Assembly (NCBI RefSeq): GCF_000723885.1
Contig: NZ_CCDG010000033.1
Location: 1-36,296 of the forward strand
DNA: 36,296 bases
DNA from: Paenibacillus camerounensis
GTDB taxonomy: Bacteria; Bacillota; Bacilli; Paenibacillales; Paenibacillaceae
Reading direction: 5' to 3'
Below, piece by piece: positions 16,736 to 25,183 of this stretch. Positions within the stretch are counted from its first letter, which is position 1. Each line of letters begins with the position of its first letter. A model generated the notes under the pieces. That model was not told the origin of the DNA. It searched no databases and saw nothing but the letters and a program-made list of their open reading frames with translations. The position numbers and the translations under genes are program-made.

Positions 16736-18721
16736 CTATGCCAGCTCGATCACGGCCATCTGGTGATTCTGAAGATGCGGAACGGTGTACGTAATCCCGC
16801 CGTCCGGGTCTGCCGTGAACGGCAGCTCACTCATCGCCGGGGCCAGGTAGACCCGCTTGACGGCTGAACCCGACGGGAGCCGCAGGCTGACGGAGACATC
16901 ACGCAGCGGCACGATGTCCTCGATTACCTCTATGCGGCCCTTCAGCGCCGGAGCCGCATAGAGCAGGTGGTTCACATAGCGGCGCTCAGCCTGCTGATAT
17001 TGCAGGGTCGTGATGCCCCGCGCCGGGAGGCTGGTGCTGAGCACTGGCTGCGGCAGCAGCCGGGACAGCGCATGGAGCACCATCTCCTTGAGGATGAGAT
17101 GGCCGCCGTCCGCATATTCGCTGAATACATCCCAGGCGATGTAGATCCCGCTGCCGCTTTCGACCATGGCCGGCCCGTTGTCCTCCCGGGCACCCGGTGT
17201 GTGCTGATGCGAGCAGAAGGTGAAGACATCGCGGTTGAAATACGGGTTCTCCAGATGGCCCAGGGAGTTCCCGCCGTCCAGCTCTACGAGCTGACCCTCG
17301 CCGTACATGACAAAGGAAGCGGACTGCAGCGCACCGGGAGTGAAGTGCGGATGGAAATAGGACGGACGGTACGTATTCGTTCCCCGCCAGCTCACTCCCA
17401 GCTCCAGCGCAAAAGCATCCCCGGCCGGGTTCAGGCCGGATCTGCCGGTAGCCAGCACCTTGCCGCCTGCGGCGGTAAAGGCGGCAATCATTGCCGCCAG
17501 CTCCGGCCAGACCGGCACCTCATCCGGCAGCACCAGCACCTTGTAGGCTGACCAGTCACTATCTGTATCAACGATGTCATATAGATAGTGGCCTTCGGTC
17601 AGAATACGCACGGCTCCGGCATCGGCCAGATTGCGTGCGCCCTTCAGTGCCTGCCCGCCGGGGCAGGCTTCACGCGCCGCCTCCAGGGACAGGACGGCGA
17701 TGTCGGCGACGGAGGTGACGCCGCTGCACCATGCCTCCTTTGCCTCTACCTCGGCGTATGCGGCGCCGATTAGAGCATAGGTGGCTTCATCCATCAGGCC
17801 GGACGGGTGAAGCTGGTCGCCGATGGAGCATTTGGCGCCGTGCGCGAGGCTGAGTGCGGCTTCATAGCGCAGCGCGTTCGGATGCTTGTAGCCGCCGAAT
17901 TCGCCCCAGGAGGTATGGAATTTGCCGGTCATGCCGAGAAATTCCAGTCCGAGCGGCTGGGCGTAACGGGCGGACAGCGGGAAATGGTCGTAGCCCCAGC
18001 CCCCGGTCGGCAGCGACTCCAGCTCAAGATGGGTGTTGACATGGACGAGGTCACGCCGGCCCCGCTGCTGATGGCCGTTGTTGTGATAGACGGGAAGGCC
18101 GGGCTTCACGGCATCGATGGTCTCACGGACGCGGCGCGCATAGTTGAGGTAGGTCTGCTCGCCCAGGCGGACGACGGCGTCTTCGTCACGCGGGTCTTTG
18201 CCCTCTGCAAGCAGGGCGGCGACGCAGTACTGGCAGCGGCATTTGCGGGCGCCGACGATGTCGAGGAAGATGCCGTCCGCATCGTAACGGCTGACCACCT
18301 CATGAAGCTGGGCCAGGAGAATATCCAGATAAGGCGTGCCCAGGCAGAATTCGTGGTAACCCGGCGTCATGAAATCCTTCACCCAGCGCGTGCGGTCCTC
18401 CGCGTCGCGGATTAGCCACTCGGGATGGCGGCGGGCGAGCTTTTCATCAAGGCCGGCAGACAGATACACAGGTGTGCGGACGCCGATTTCGTGGGCAGCC
18501 TCAATCATTTCACCCAGCAGATCAAAGTCGAGATGCGGATGAATCTCATTGGCTTCACTGGGATGGTAGGCCCAGCCGTGATGGCATTTGGAGAACAGGG
18601 TGATGGAATCGACATGGCCGGCGTGCAGCATGGACTGGAACTGGGTTTTACTGAAATCCTGTCCGATGCCGGGAATGGCCTCGGAGGTATGAAAGTCGAG
18701 ATGAACCTGACGGAAACGCAT
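16736..18721 (-). CDS. GHL6-like putative glycoside hydrolase
   Basis: 661 residues, no signal peptide, so cytoplasmic. The N-terminal third looks like a TIM-barrel glycosidase of the hypothetical glycosyl hydrolase 6 group: QVHLDFHTSEAIPGIG (5-20), SITLFSKCHHGWAYHP, GVRTPVYLSAGLDEKLARRHPEW and DGIFLDIVGARKCRCQYC (about 146-163). A middle region with YKVLVLPDEVPVWP and GGKVLATGRSGLN resembles the GH42-type trimerisation (flavodoxin-like) domain. The C-terminus is beta-rich. The substrate is not known; catalytic residues cannot be named with confidence. It would act on oligosaccharides after import. It is divergent from an AraC regulator. The ATG has AAGGGG 10 nt upstream. Confidence 0.7.
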   Translation of the reverse strand: MRFRQVHLDFHTSEAIPGIGQDFSKTQFQSMLHAGHVDSITLFSKCHHGWAYHPSEANEIHPHLDFDLLGEMIEAAHEIGVRTPVYLSAGLDEKLARRHPEWLIRDAEDRTRWVKDFMTPGYHEFCLGTPYLDILLAQLHEVVSRYDADGIFLDIVGARKCRCQYCVAALLAEGKDPRDEDAVVRLGEQTYLNYARRVRETIDAVKPGLPVYHNNGHQQRGRRDLVHVNTHLELESLPTGGWGYDHFPLSARYAQPLGLEFLGMTGKFHTSWGEFGGYKHPNALRYEAALSLAHGAKCSIGDQLHPSGLMDEATYALIGAAYAEVEAKEAWCSGVTSVADIAVLSLEAAREACPGGQALKGARNLADAGAVRILTEGHYLYDIVDTDSDWSAYKVLVLPDEVPVWPELAAMIAAFTAAGGKVLATGRSGLNPAGDAFALELGVSWRGTNTYRPSYFHPHFTPGALQSASFVMYGEGQLVELDGGNSLGHLENPYFNRDVFTFCSHQHTPGAREDNGPAMVESGSGIYIAWDVFSEYADGGHLILKEMVLHALSRLLPQPVLSTSLPARGITTLQYQQAERRYVNHLLYAAPALKGRIEVIEDIVPLRDVSVSLRLPSGSAVKRVYLAPAMSELPFTADPDGGITYTVPHLQNHQMAVIELA

Positions 18722-18783
18722 AGGTGAACAGCCCCTTATATAATTTGGATATAAAGCGATTCCCAGTCAATGTACCTCTTTTC

Positions 18784-18807
18784 TGCAAGCGCTACCAGTG
18801 ATATTAT
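18784..18807 (+). promoter_or_regulatory. Extended -10 promoter with overlapping CRE-like site
   Basis: TGCAAGCGCTACCA (18784-18797) fits the loose CRE pattern TGNAANCGNNNNCA. It is followed immediately by TGATATTAT (18799-18807), an extended -10 box. The -35 region is weak, as is usual for extended -10 promoters. CcpA bound here would block transcription of the araC-type gene at 18854. Confidence 0.5.
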
Positions 18808-18853
18808 AGACATGAACTAGCACAAAACCGACTTCAATACAGGAGGGGATAAG

Positions 18854-19759
18854 GTGCTCTGTCTGGAATTCACGATCCCGCCGCTGCCGAAATTCGTCAC
18901 GGTGGGGCTGGCTGTCTGGTCCCCGGGTGACCGGCATTTTGCCCGTACCTTCGGGGTATATGATCTGCTGCTGGTTAAGCGCGGAACGATGTATATGGCT
19001 GAACAGGGAAAGGAATATGCAATCGGTCCGGGTAAGCTGCTGGTGCTTGAGGCAGGGCTGCCGCACGAGGGCTACCGGGTCTGTGAAGAGGATACGGAGA
19101 TTTACTGGGTTCACTTCATTCATGAGGGGAAGCCGTCCTATATCCGGCAGGAGGATATTCCCTGGTCTGCACTGCTGGCCAAAGGAACGGTTGAGGATGA
19201 GGAGCCCTCTGCCCAGCAGCGGCTGTACATGCCGAAATTTGCTGCTGTAGACGTAGAGGCGCTGGAGCCGATTCTGGATGAGATGAACGAGATTCACAGC
19301 CGGCTGAATGCCGAGAATGCCCTGCGGCTCCATGTTTTGCTGGCCGAGCTGATGGCGGCGCTTCAGGCGGAATGCGCCCGCACCGCGCTGCCGGAGCCGG
19401 CGGTCCGGCTGGCCCGGGCAGCGGCGGCTTATCTAGACAGGCATTGGAAGGAGCCGTTTCAGGTGACGGGGCTGCAGGAGGAGCTGCATTTCCAGGCGGA
19501 TTATATTACGCGGTGCATGAAGCAGCATATCGGCACAACGCCGCTGCAGTATGTGCTGCAGCGGCGGCTGGAGGAAGCCAAGAAGCTGCTCAGCGGTACC
19601 GTACTCAGCGTGTCTGACATTGCGGAACGGATAGGCATCCGTGATGTGAATTACCTGACCCGGCTGTTCAGCGCAAGATTCGGCATGACTCCGGCAGCCT
19701 ACCGGCGGCGGCAGCGCCAGCGGGATGAAGCCGCCGCTGCAGGAGAGGGCAGGGAGTGA
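18854..19759 (+). CDS. AraC-family transcriptional regulator
   Basis: 301 residues. An N-terminal cupin-like sugar-sensing domain (about 20-100, with VKRGTMYMAEQGKEYAIGPG and LLVLEAGLPHEGY) is followed by a linker. The C-terminal double helix-turn-helix spans about 195-287 (LHFQADYITRCMKQHIGTTPLQY and VLSVSDIAERIGIRDVNYLTRLFSARFGMTPAAYR). Such proteins activate sugar-use genes. The divergent GHL6-like gene is its likely target. The start is GTG, with AGGAGGGG 5-6 nt upstream. Its stop codon is directly followed by the stop of the converging araC-type gene, with no base between. Confidence 0.88.
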   Translation: MLCLEFTIPPLPKFVTVGLAVWSPGDRHFARTFGVYDLLLVKRGTMYMAEQGKEYAIGPGKLLVLEAGLPHEGYRVCEEDTEIYWVHFIHEGKPSYIRQEDIPWSALLAKGTVEDEEPSAQQRLYMPKFAAVDVEALEPILDEMNEIHSRLNAENALRLHVLLAELMAALQAECARTALPEPAVRLARAAAAYLDRHWKEPFQVTGLQEELHFQADYITRCMKQHIGTTPLQYVLQRRLEEAKKLLSGTVLSVSDIAERIGIRDVNYLTRLFSARFGMTPAAYRRRQRQRDEAAAAGEGRE

Positions 19760-20638
19760 TTATCCCTGCTCTCCGGAGCGGCTGATCCGTTCCCGGTATT
19801 CGGTTGGCGTGCAGTTATATAATTTGCGGAACTGGCGGGCGTAATAGTTCTGGTCATGGAAGCCGCTGTCCATAGCCACCCGGGATACCGGAAGGTCGGG
19901 ATTGCGCAGCAGCGTGCAGGAATAGTCCAGCCGCTTGCGGATGACATAGTCCATGGGTGTGGTTTTGTAGTTCCGGGTAAAGACCCTCAGAAACTGGCGG
20001 GTTGACATATAAGCCATATCTGCCATGGATTGCAGGGTAACCGGCTGAAGGAAATGCTCCTCGATATAGGTAACCGCCTCACCGATCCGCAGCGCCTTGT
20101 TGTCCTCGCGGCCGCTGCTGTTCTGATAATAACGGGAGAGCATGCCTGCCAGCGCGGTAAAATAGGTACGGACCATCAGCCGGTAGCCGTCCTCCCGGCG
20201 CTCATGCTCAACCAGAATCAAATCGAGCAGCCGTGTAGCTTCAAGCAGCTGCCCGGCATCCAGCGAGAGCATGCCCCTGAAATACATCTCCTGGCGGTAA
20301 AAGGGCTCGATGTAGAACAAGGCCTGAAATCCGGGCAGCAGCCTGAGTTCAGACTGCTGCAGCAGCTCTTCGGGCTGGAACATCACGTTCACATACTGTA
20401 TATCCTCGACATTCTTGTAGCCATGGGAAACACCGCTTTGAATCAGAAATACCTGGCCGGCCGTAACCGGATACTCTCTCCCCTCGATAATATGCACGGC
20501 GCTTCCCGACAGAATAACGACCAGCTCAGAGAAATCATGGCTGTGTACATAGTAATCATGCGTCAGCGGACATTTCTGGATCCGGAAGGTGAATCCGGGC
20601 TCAAGTCCGATGTCCCGCGCTAATAATTTGGTTGTCAT
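19760..20638 (-). CDS. AraC-family regulator, RhaS/RhaR-like
   Basis: 292 residues. The N-terminal cupin domain (about 28-95: HDYYVHSHDFSELVVILSG, GREYPVTAGQVFLIQSGVSHGY, IQYVNVMFQPEELL) resembles the rhamnose regulators RhaS and RhaR. The C-terminal AraC DNA-binding domain lies at about 190-285 (LQSMADMAYMSTRQFLRVFTRNYKTTPMDYV and GFHDQNYYARQFRKLYNCTPTEYRER). Rhamnose or a related deoxy sugar is a reasonable inducer but is not proven. The ATG has no ribosome site, and the predicted promoter places the first transcribed base on the A of this ATG, so the mRNA may be leaderless. No alternative start codon fits better. Confidence 0.87.
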   Translation of the reverse strand: MTTKLLARDIGLEPGFTFRIQKCPLTHDYYVHSHDFSELVVILSGSAVHIIEGREYPVTAGQVFLIQSGVSHGYKNVEDIQYVNVMFQPEELLQQSELRLLPGFQALFYIEPFYRQEMYFRGMLSLDAGQLLEATRLLDLILVEHERREDGYRLMVRTYFTALAGMLSRYYQNSSGREDNKALRIGEAVTYIEEHFLQPVTLQSMADMAYMSTRQFLRVFTRNYKTTPMDYVIRKRLDYSCTLLRNPDLPVSRVAMDSGFHDQNYYARQFRKLYNCTPTEYRERISRSGEQG

Positions 20639-20644
20639 GGCAAT

Positions 20645-20673
20645 ATTATGCTAAGGAAGGGCGATATCGTCAA
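20645..20673 (-). promoter_or_regulatory. Promoter of the araC-type gene, possibly leaderless
   Basis: Read on the minus strand: TTGACG (20673-20668), 17-bp spacer, CATAAT (20650-20645). With standard geometry, +1 falls at 20638, the A of the start codon. The block 20648-20675 recurs with 23 of 28 bases identical at 32359-32386. Confidence 0.65.
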
Positions 20674-20735
20674 GGCAGAAAAGGGCAGGCGGCGCTACCA
20701 TTAGGTTGCGGGCATACCGCCGTTAAGGGAAGCTA

Positions 20736-20749
20736 TACGCCTTGGCGTA
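20736..20749 (+). promoter_or_regulatory. Inverted repeat TACGCC-TT-GGCGTA before the esterase gene
   Basis: A perfect 6-bp inverted repeat with a 2-bp centre, 18 bp before the SGNH gene start and just before its ribosome site. It could be an operator; a 2-nt loop is too short for an RNA hairpin without opening the inner pair. Confidence 0.35.
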
Positions 20750-20767
20750 CTTGTCAGGAGGGAAAGC

Positions 20768-21487
20768 ATGCTGCCTTTATTCACGACTAAGAAAACGGAG
20801 AACCACAATTCCGCACAGCCGCACATCCTGTTTCTTGGAGACAGCATCACGGCTGACGGTCAATATATCCGGCTGGCCGGAGAATGGCTGAAGAAGCACC
20901 GGCCGCACCCGGGAGTCCGGCTGACGGCACGGGGAGTGCCGAGCGAGACGGCCTCGGGACTCAGTGAAGCGGCGCATCCGTTTCCGCGTCCGTGTATCCA
21001 TGAACGACTCACCGGGGAGCTTGCCGAAGCCTCCCCGGATGTAGTTGTGGCCTGCTACGGAATGAATGACGGAATCTATCATCCTTACTCCGCTGAAAGA
21101 TTCACCGCCTATCAGGACGGAGTGAGGCGGCTGAGCGCACAAATCCATGAGGCCGGAGCCAGCGTGGTCCTGCTGACCCCGCCGCCGTTCGATGCCCTGT
21201 CCATGAACGGCCCGCTGCTGCCGGCGGAGGCGGACGGGTTCAGTTATCTTGCGCCATACAAGGAGTATGACCGGGTGCTGGAGCATTACGCGGACTGGCT
21301 GTTATCCGGGGGCTGCCCGGCTGATCGCGTCATTGACCTGCGCACGCCGCTGCTGCAGCACATCAGGCAGGAACGGTCGCTTAACGCCGCTTACCGATAC
21401 GGTGACGGAATTCATCCGGATGCCTCGGGCCACCAGGTTATAGCGCATACGCTATTGCAGGAGCTCTTTGGTGCAGAGCCGGAATGA
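20768..21487 (+). CDS. SGNH/GDSL-family esterase
   Basis: 239 residues, cytoplasmic (no signal peptide). All SGNH blocks are seen: GDSIT with the nucleophile Ser26, Gly56 in the RGVPSE region, GMND with Asn100, and YGDGIHPD with Asp213 and His216 of the catalytic triad. Members remove acetyl or other acyl groups from carbohydrates or lipids. Its neighbours suggest deacetylation of an imported oligosaccharide, which is an inference. AGGAGGG lies 5 nt before the ATG. It is divergent from the RhaS/RhaR-like regulator and may be controlled by it. Confidence 0.88.
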   Translation: MLPLFTTKKTENHNSAQPHILFLGDSITADGQYIRLAGEWLKKHRPHPGVRLTARGVPSETASGLSEAAHPFPRPCIHERLTGELAEASPDVVVACYGMNDGIYHPYSAERFTAYQDGVRRLSAQIHEAGASVVLLTPPPFDALSMNGPLLPAEADGFSYLAPYKEYDRVLEHYADWLLSGGCPADRVIDLRTPLLQHIRQERSLNAAYRYGDGIHPDASGHQVIAHTLLQELFGAEPE

Positions 21488-21534
21488 TGGCCTCATGCGT
21501 GCCGGGAATAACAAAAGGTGCCCCATAGGACGGA

Positions 21535-21576
21535 TTGACAGGAAAAATCAGCCGGGATTATAGTTAGGTCACCTAA
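21535..21576 (+). promoter_or_regulatory. Promoter plus palindromic operator candidate before the membrane AraC gene
   Basis: TTGACA (21535-21540), 17-bp spacer, TTATAG (21558-21563). The palindrome TTAGGTCACCTAA (21564-21576) starts right after the -10 box and covers the predicted start of transcription, a classic repressor position. Confidence 0.6.
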
Positions 21577-21595
21577 GCGCAGGGGGAGTGAACCC

Positions 21596-23932
21596 ATGAA
21601 TGTACTCCAGACGATCCGCTCACGCAAATATCTGCAGCGGATTTTGCTCAGCTTTATGCTGGTGGTTGCCACACTGGCTGTTGCCTCGCTTTTGCTAAAT
21701 GCCAGTGCCCGCAGCCGGGTGCTCAGCCTGCAGAATGAAGCTGACCGGAAGCTGCTGACCCAGATCAACTACAACGTTGAGAATATGAACGGCATCGTGA
21801 GAGATCTGGCAGTATCGCTGTACAACGACGAAGAGCTGCTCGCGCTGAAGTCAGGTGCAGATTACAAGCAGAGTATTCTCAAAATTGAACGTCTGAATCA
21901 TACCGTCGCCTCATCGCCGTATCTGCACGCCGCTGTCTTTTATAACGGTGCCCAGCAGCGGTTCTTCTCGTCCCTTAACCATGACATCAATAACAGTACC
22001 CTGTATGGGGCTTTGGAGAGCTATATGGCTTCAAGGTCCGATCTGCCCAAGCTGCAGCTGATTCCCCTGGATCTTGACGGTAAAAACGAGGGGATCGACG
22101 TGTTTGCCTTCTTTCTCTATGACGGGGAGGCGCTGGGCTCCATTAACGACAATGTGCTGATTCTGACGGTGAAGCCGGACTGGATGCTGGATAATGTGAA
22201 AGCGCTTAATCTGGTCGCGGAGCGGCAAAATGATGTGCTGTTCATTACCGACAGCGAAGGCGAAGTGCTGATCTCGACCGACGGGCTGCTGCCAGCAGGG
22301 CTTAACATGAAGCAGGATCTGCTGCCGCGGCTCACGCCGTCGGATAAGCCGGTGGATTCCTTTATTTATAATCATGAAGACCGTAAATATAAGGTCACTT
22401 ATTTAAGCAAGGCGCTGAATAACTGGCAGATTGTCAGCCTGCAGGATTATGATGTGGTGCTGGGCAGCGTGCGGCAGATGAAGTGGACTGAGGTGGCGGT
22501 CACGCTGTCCGTGGTTCTGCTTGCGGTCATGCTTTCCGTGTTCTTTTCGCTGCGGCTGTATAAGCCGGTGGGCCAGCTGCTGACGCTGGTGCCGCAGCAT
22601 GAACGCGGTGCCCCGCAGGGCCTGGATGAGCTGTCGCTGATTGCGGCCAATGTAACCGAGATGATCGGCAAGCTGAAGGGGCTTGAGCAGGAGCGGGCCT
22701 CACAGTCGAATATCGCCAAGGTGTACCAGCTGCGCAGCCTGGTCGGGGCAAGCGGGAGTGTAGACGAGCACGCATTCCTGCAGATTAGAGAGCAGTATGG
22801 CATAGATATTGCTTATCCGGCCCCCCTCAGGCTGGCCCTGGTGCAGATTGACGATCTTCAGGGGCTTGCCGCCGGCCAGGGCGCTGCGATGGAGTCCCTG
22901 CTGTATTTTGCTATTGCCAATATCGGCCAGGAGCTGCTGCGCCAGGACGGCTCGTGCGAAGCTGTAGACATGAAAAGCGGGCATCTGATCTTTATCGCCG
23001 GAAGCGGAGCTGCTGCGGCAGACGGAAGCCCTGAAACAGGGACGCTGGAGCAGCTGAGCGGGAAATTCAGGGAGCTTCAGCAAACCGTCCAGGCCTACTA
23101 CCGCATAACCTTTACGGTTACGCTCAGCGAGGTGTTCACAGATTACCGCAGCCTCACCCGGCATTATAATCTGGCAGTCCGTCACTCCAATTACCGGATG
23201 ATTTACGGTAAGGGGGCGGTGCTTGAGCCGGAGCAGCTGCGGGAGAATGAACAGAATGAGACGCTGCGCATCCCGCAGGAGCTGGAGCGCCAGCTGACGG
23301 AGGGGCTGAAGGGCGGCGATCTGCAGGAGACGGAGCGGGCAATCCGCAGCTGGCGGGAGCTGCTCGGCAGCTTCAGCTACGAGAATATGTTCTCGGCGGT
23401 ACTGCATCTTGCGGTTACGCTGAGCAACACGCTGGGGGAGATGAACAGCCATAACGTCAATCCGGTATCGGTCAACCTGCAGGCGATTAACCGGCGGATT
23501 CTGGAGAAAGAGACGCTTGATGAAATAGAAGCCGTGCTGCTGGAGGTGGTGCGCGAGGTGGCAGAGCAGCGGCGGAGCGGCCGCGAGGACAAGAACCGCC
23601 TGCTGGCCGAGATCGTGAAGGAGATCATTGACCGGCATTATGCCGACCCCGACCTCAATGTGCAGCGGATTGCCGACATGCTGAAGATGAGCTCCGTTTA
23701 TCTGGGCCAGGTGTTCAAGGCGCAGGAGGGCATAACGGTGGTTGACCAGATTAATGCAGCGCGCCTGGCCTATGCCAGGGATTATCTGGAGCAGAAGGAT
23801 TTGACCGTGACAGAGATTATGGAAAAGGTCGGCTTCGGCAACGAAAGCTATTTTTACCGGCTGTTCAAACGCCGCTACGGGACGACCCCGAAGGAATACC
23901 GTCTTAAATCAGCAATTGACCGCAGCAAATAA
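21596..23932 (+). CDS. Membrane-bound AraC-family sensor-regulator
   Basis: 778 residues. A first transmembrane helix (about 14-34) and a second (about 299-320) enclose an extracellular sensor of about 260 residues, probably of the Cache type. The cytoplasmic part has a long linker region (about 370-600) resembling that of YesN-type regulators. A C-terminal AraC DNA-binding domain spans about 667-772 (LNVQRIADMLKMSSVYLGQVFKAQEG and VTEIMEKVGFGNESYFYRLFKRRYGTTPKEYR). Proteins of this layout sit next to Lpl-type importers in Paenibacillus and are believed to switch them on by sensing the sugar outside the cell. The importer genes begin 250 bp downstream. GGGGGAG lies 7 nt before the ATG. Confidence 0.88.
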   Translation: MNVLQTIRSRKYLQRILLSFMLVVATLAVASLLLNASARSRVLSLQNEADRKLLTQINYNVENMNGIVRDLAVSLYNDEELLALKSGADYKQSILKIERLNHTVASSPYLHAAVFYNGAQQRFFSSLNHDINNSTLYGALESYMASRSDLPKLQLIPLDLDGKNEGIDVFAFFLYDGEALGSINDNVLILTVKPDWMLDNVKALNLVAERQNDVLFITDSEGEVLISTDGLLPAGLNMKQDLLPRLTPSDKPVDSFIYNHEDRKYKVTYLSKALNNWQIVSLQDYDVVLGSVRQMKWTEVAVTLSVVLLAVMLSVFFSLRLYKPVGQLLTLVPQHERGAPQGLDELSLIAANVTEMIGKLKGLEQERASQSNIAKVYQLRSLVGASGSVDEHAFLQIREQYGIDIAYPAPLRLALVQIDDLQGLAAGQGAAMESLLYFAIANIGQELLRQDGSCEAVDMKSGHLIFIAGSGAAAADGSPETGTLEQLSGKFRELQQTVQAYYRITFTVTLSEVFTDYRSLTRHYNLAVRHSNYRMIYGKGAVLEPEQLRENEQNETLRIPQELERQLTEGLKGGDLQETERAIRSWRELLGSFSYENMFSAVLHLAVTLSNTLGEMNSHNVNPVSVNLQAINRRILEKETLDEIEAVLLEVVREVAEQRRSGREDKNRLLAEIVKEIIDRHYADPDLNVQRIADMLKMSSVYLGQVFKAQEGITVVDQINAARLAYARDYLEQKDLTVTEIMEKVGFGNESYFYRLFKRRYGTTPKEYRLKSAIDRSK

Positions 23933-23943
23933 CGCAACTGTAA

Positions 23944-24091
23944 TGTACAGAATGCCGGGCCCGCGAATGAGATTTTTTCATTCAGCGGGCCTTTTTGGCT
24001 TTTTGCCGCACAGCCGCAGCAGGCCTCTGCCAAGGAACAGGAATCAGGGAACTGTACAGCCATGATTTACAGCATTCTTGTGATTGTACAG
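23944..24091 (+). promoter_or_regulatory. Three TGTACAG heptamers upstream of the importer operon
   Basis: TGTACAG occurs at 23944-23950, 24053-24059 and 24085-24091. The second lies within the perfect palindrome CTGTACAG, and the last two are 32 bp apart, about three helical turns. They precede the ABC operon and could be sites for the membrane AraC regulator. No convincing -35/-10 pair was found in this gap. Confidence 0.35.
23958..23996 (+). terminator. Terminator after the membrane AraC gene
   Basis: GGCCCGC/GCGGGCC extended by GAATGA/TCATTC with one bulged A, then five T residues. It separates the regulator from the importer operon. Confidence 0.88.
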
Positions 24092-24182
24092 TACCGTAAA
24101 TGCTTGCTGCTGCGCTATTCTAAGGCCATGCAAAGCCTGACACACAGGCAGCCGTTAACGAAGAAAGGAAGGGGCTTTGGTT

Positions 24183-25169
24183 ATGCAGAAGAACATTTCA
24201 CTCACCGGGCAGGGGGCACATGCAGGTGCGCCGCCGGGTAAACGCAGGAAGTCATGGGCCGGAAGAGAGCTGCATCATTTTAAGAACAACCGCGAGCTGT
24301 TTCTGCTCTCCCTGCCGGGACTTTTGTACAAATTGATATTTGCCTATATCCCCATGATCGGCCTGATTATCGCCTTCAAAAACTACCGCTATGATCTGGG
24401 CATCTTCGGCAGCAAGTGGGTGGGGCTGGATAATTTCCGTTATTTGTTCACCACCGATACAGCATGGCGGATTACCCGCAATACCGTTCTATATAACACC
24501 GCTTATATCCTGGTGGGGACCTCGGCGGCACTGCTGCTGGCGATCCTGATGAACGAAATCAAGGCCAAGGTGAGCAAGTTCTACCAGACGGCGCTGTTTT
24601 TACCCCATTTTCTGTCGTGGGTGCTGGTCGGGTATGTCGCTTACGCCTTTCTGAACCATTCCGACGGCTTCATTAACCGCACGCTGGAATCGTTCGGGCT
24701 TAATCCGGTCAGCTGGTACCAGAATGCCGCCCCGTGGCCGGTCATTCTCATCCTGGTGCAATTATGGAAGGTGGTAGGCTTCAACACGCTGATTTATTTT
24801 GCCGGCATTATTGGAATCAACAGTGAATATTACGAGGCGGCGCGGATCGACGGGGCAACCAAACGGCAGATGGCGTTCAAAATCACCATTCCGCTCATGG
24901 CTCCAATCATCATCATCATGCTGATTCTGTCCATCGGGAATATGTTCCGCGGCGACTTCGGCCTGCACTATTTTATCCCGAACAACTCGGGTTTTCTCTA
25001 CGGTTCTACAGATATTATTGATACCTATGTGTACCGTGCGCTGCGTGAAGTCGGCAATGTGAGCATGTCTGCCGCTACAGGTTTTTACCAGTCGGTTGTC
25101 GGGCTGGTGCTGGTGCTGACGGCTAACGGCATTGTGCGCAAAGTCGATCCTGATAATTCTCTATGGTAA
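24183..25169 (+). CDS. Sugar ABC transporter permease, LplB type
   Basis: About 328 residues of the binding-protein-dependent transport family with roughly six membrane helices. A soluble basic N-terminus (about 1-35) precedes FLLSLPGLLYKLIFAYIPMIGLIIAFKNY. The EAA loop EYYEAARIDGATKRQMAFKITIP, which contacts the ATPase, is intact. It pairs with the next gene product to form the channel of a CUT1 importer for an oligosaccharide. No ATPase gene is in the operon, so a shared MsmX-like ATPase is expected. I prefer ATG 24183, 8 nt after GGAAGGGG, over the TTG two codons upstream. Confidence 0.92.
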   Translation: MQKNISLTGQGAHAGAPPGKRRKSWAGRELHHFKNNRELFLLSLPGLLYKLIFAYIPMIGLIIAFKNYRYDLGIFGSKWVGLDNFRYLFTTDTAWRITRNTVLYNTAYILVGTSAALLLAILMNEIKAKVSKFYQTALFLPHFLSWVLVGYVAYAFLNHSDGFINRTLESFGLNPVSWYQNAAPWPVILILVQLWKVVGFNTLIYFAGIIGINSEYYEAARIDGATKRQMAFKITIPLMAPIIIIMLILSIGNMFRGDFGLHYFIPNNSGFLYGSTDIIDTYVYRALREVGNVSMSAATGFYQSVVGLVLVLTANGIVRKVDPDNSLW

Positions 25170-25183
25170 GGAGGTGCCAGACA

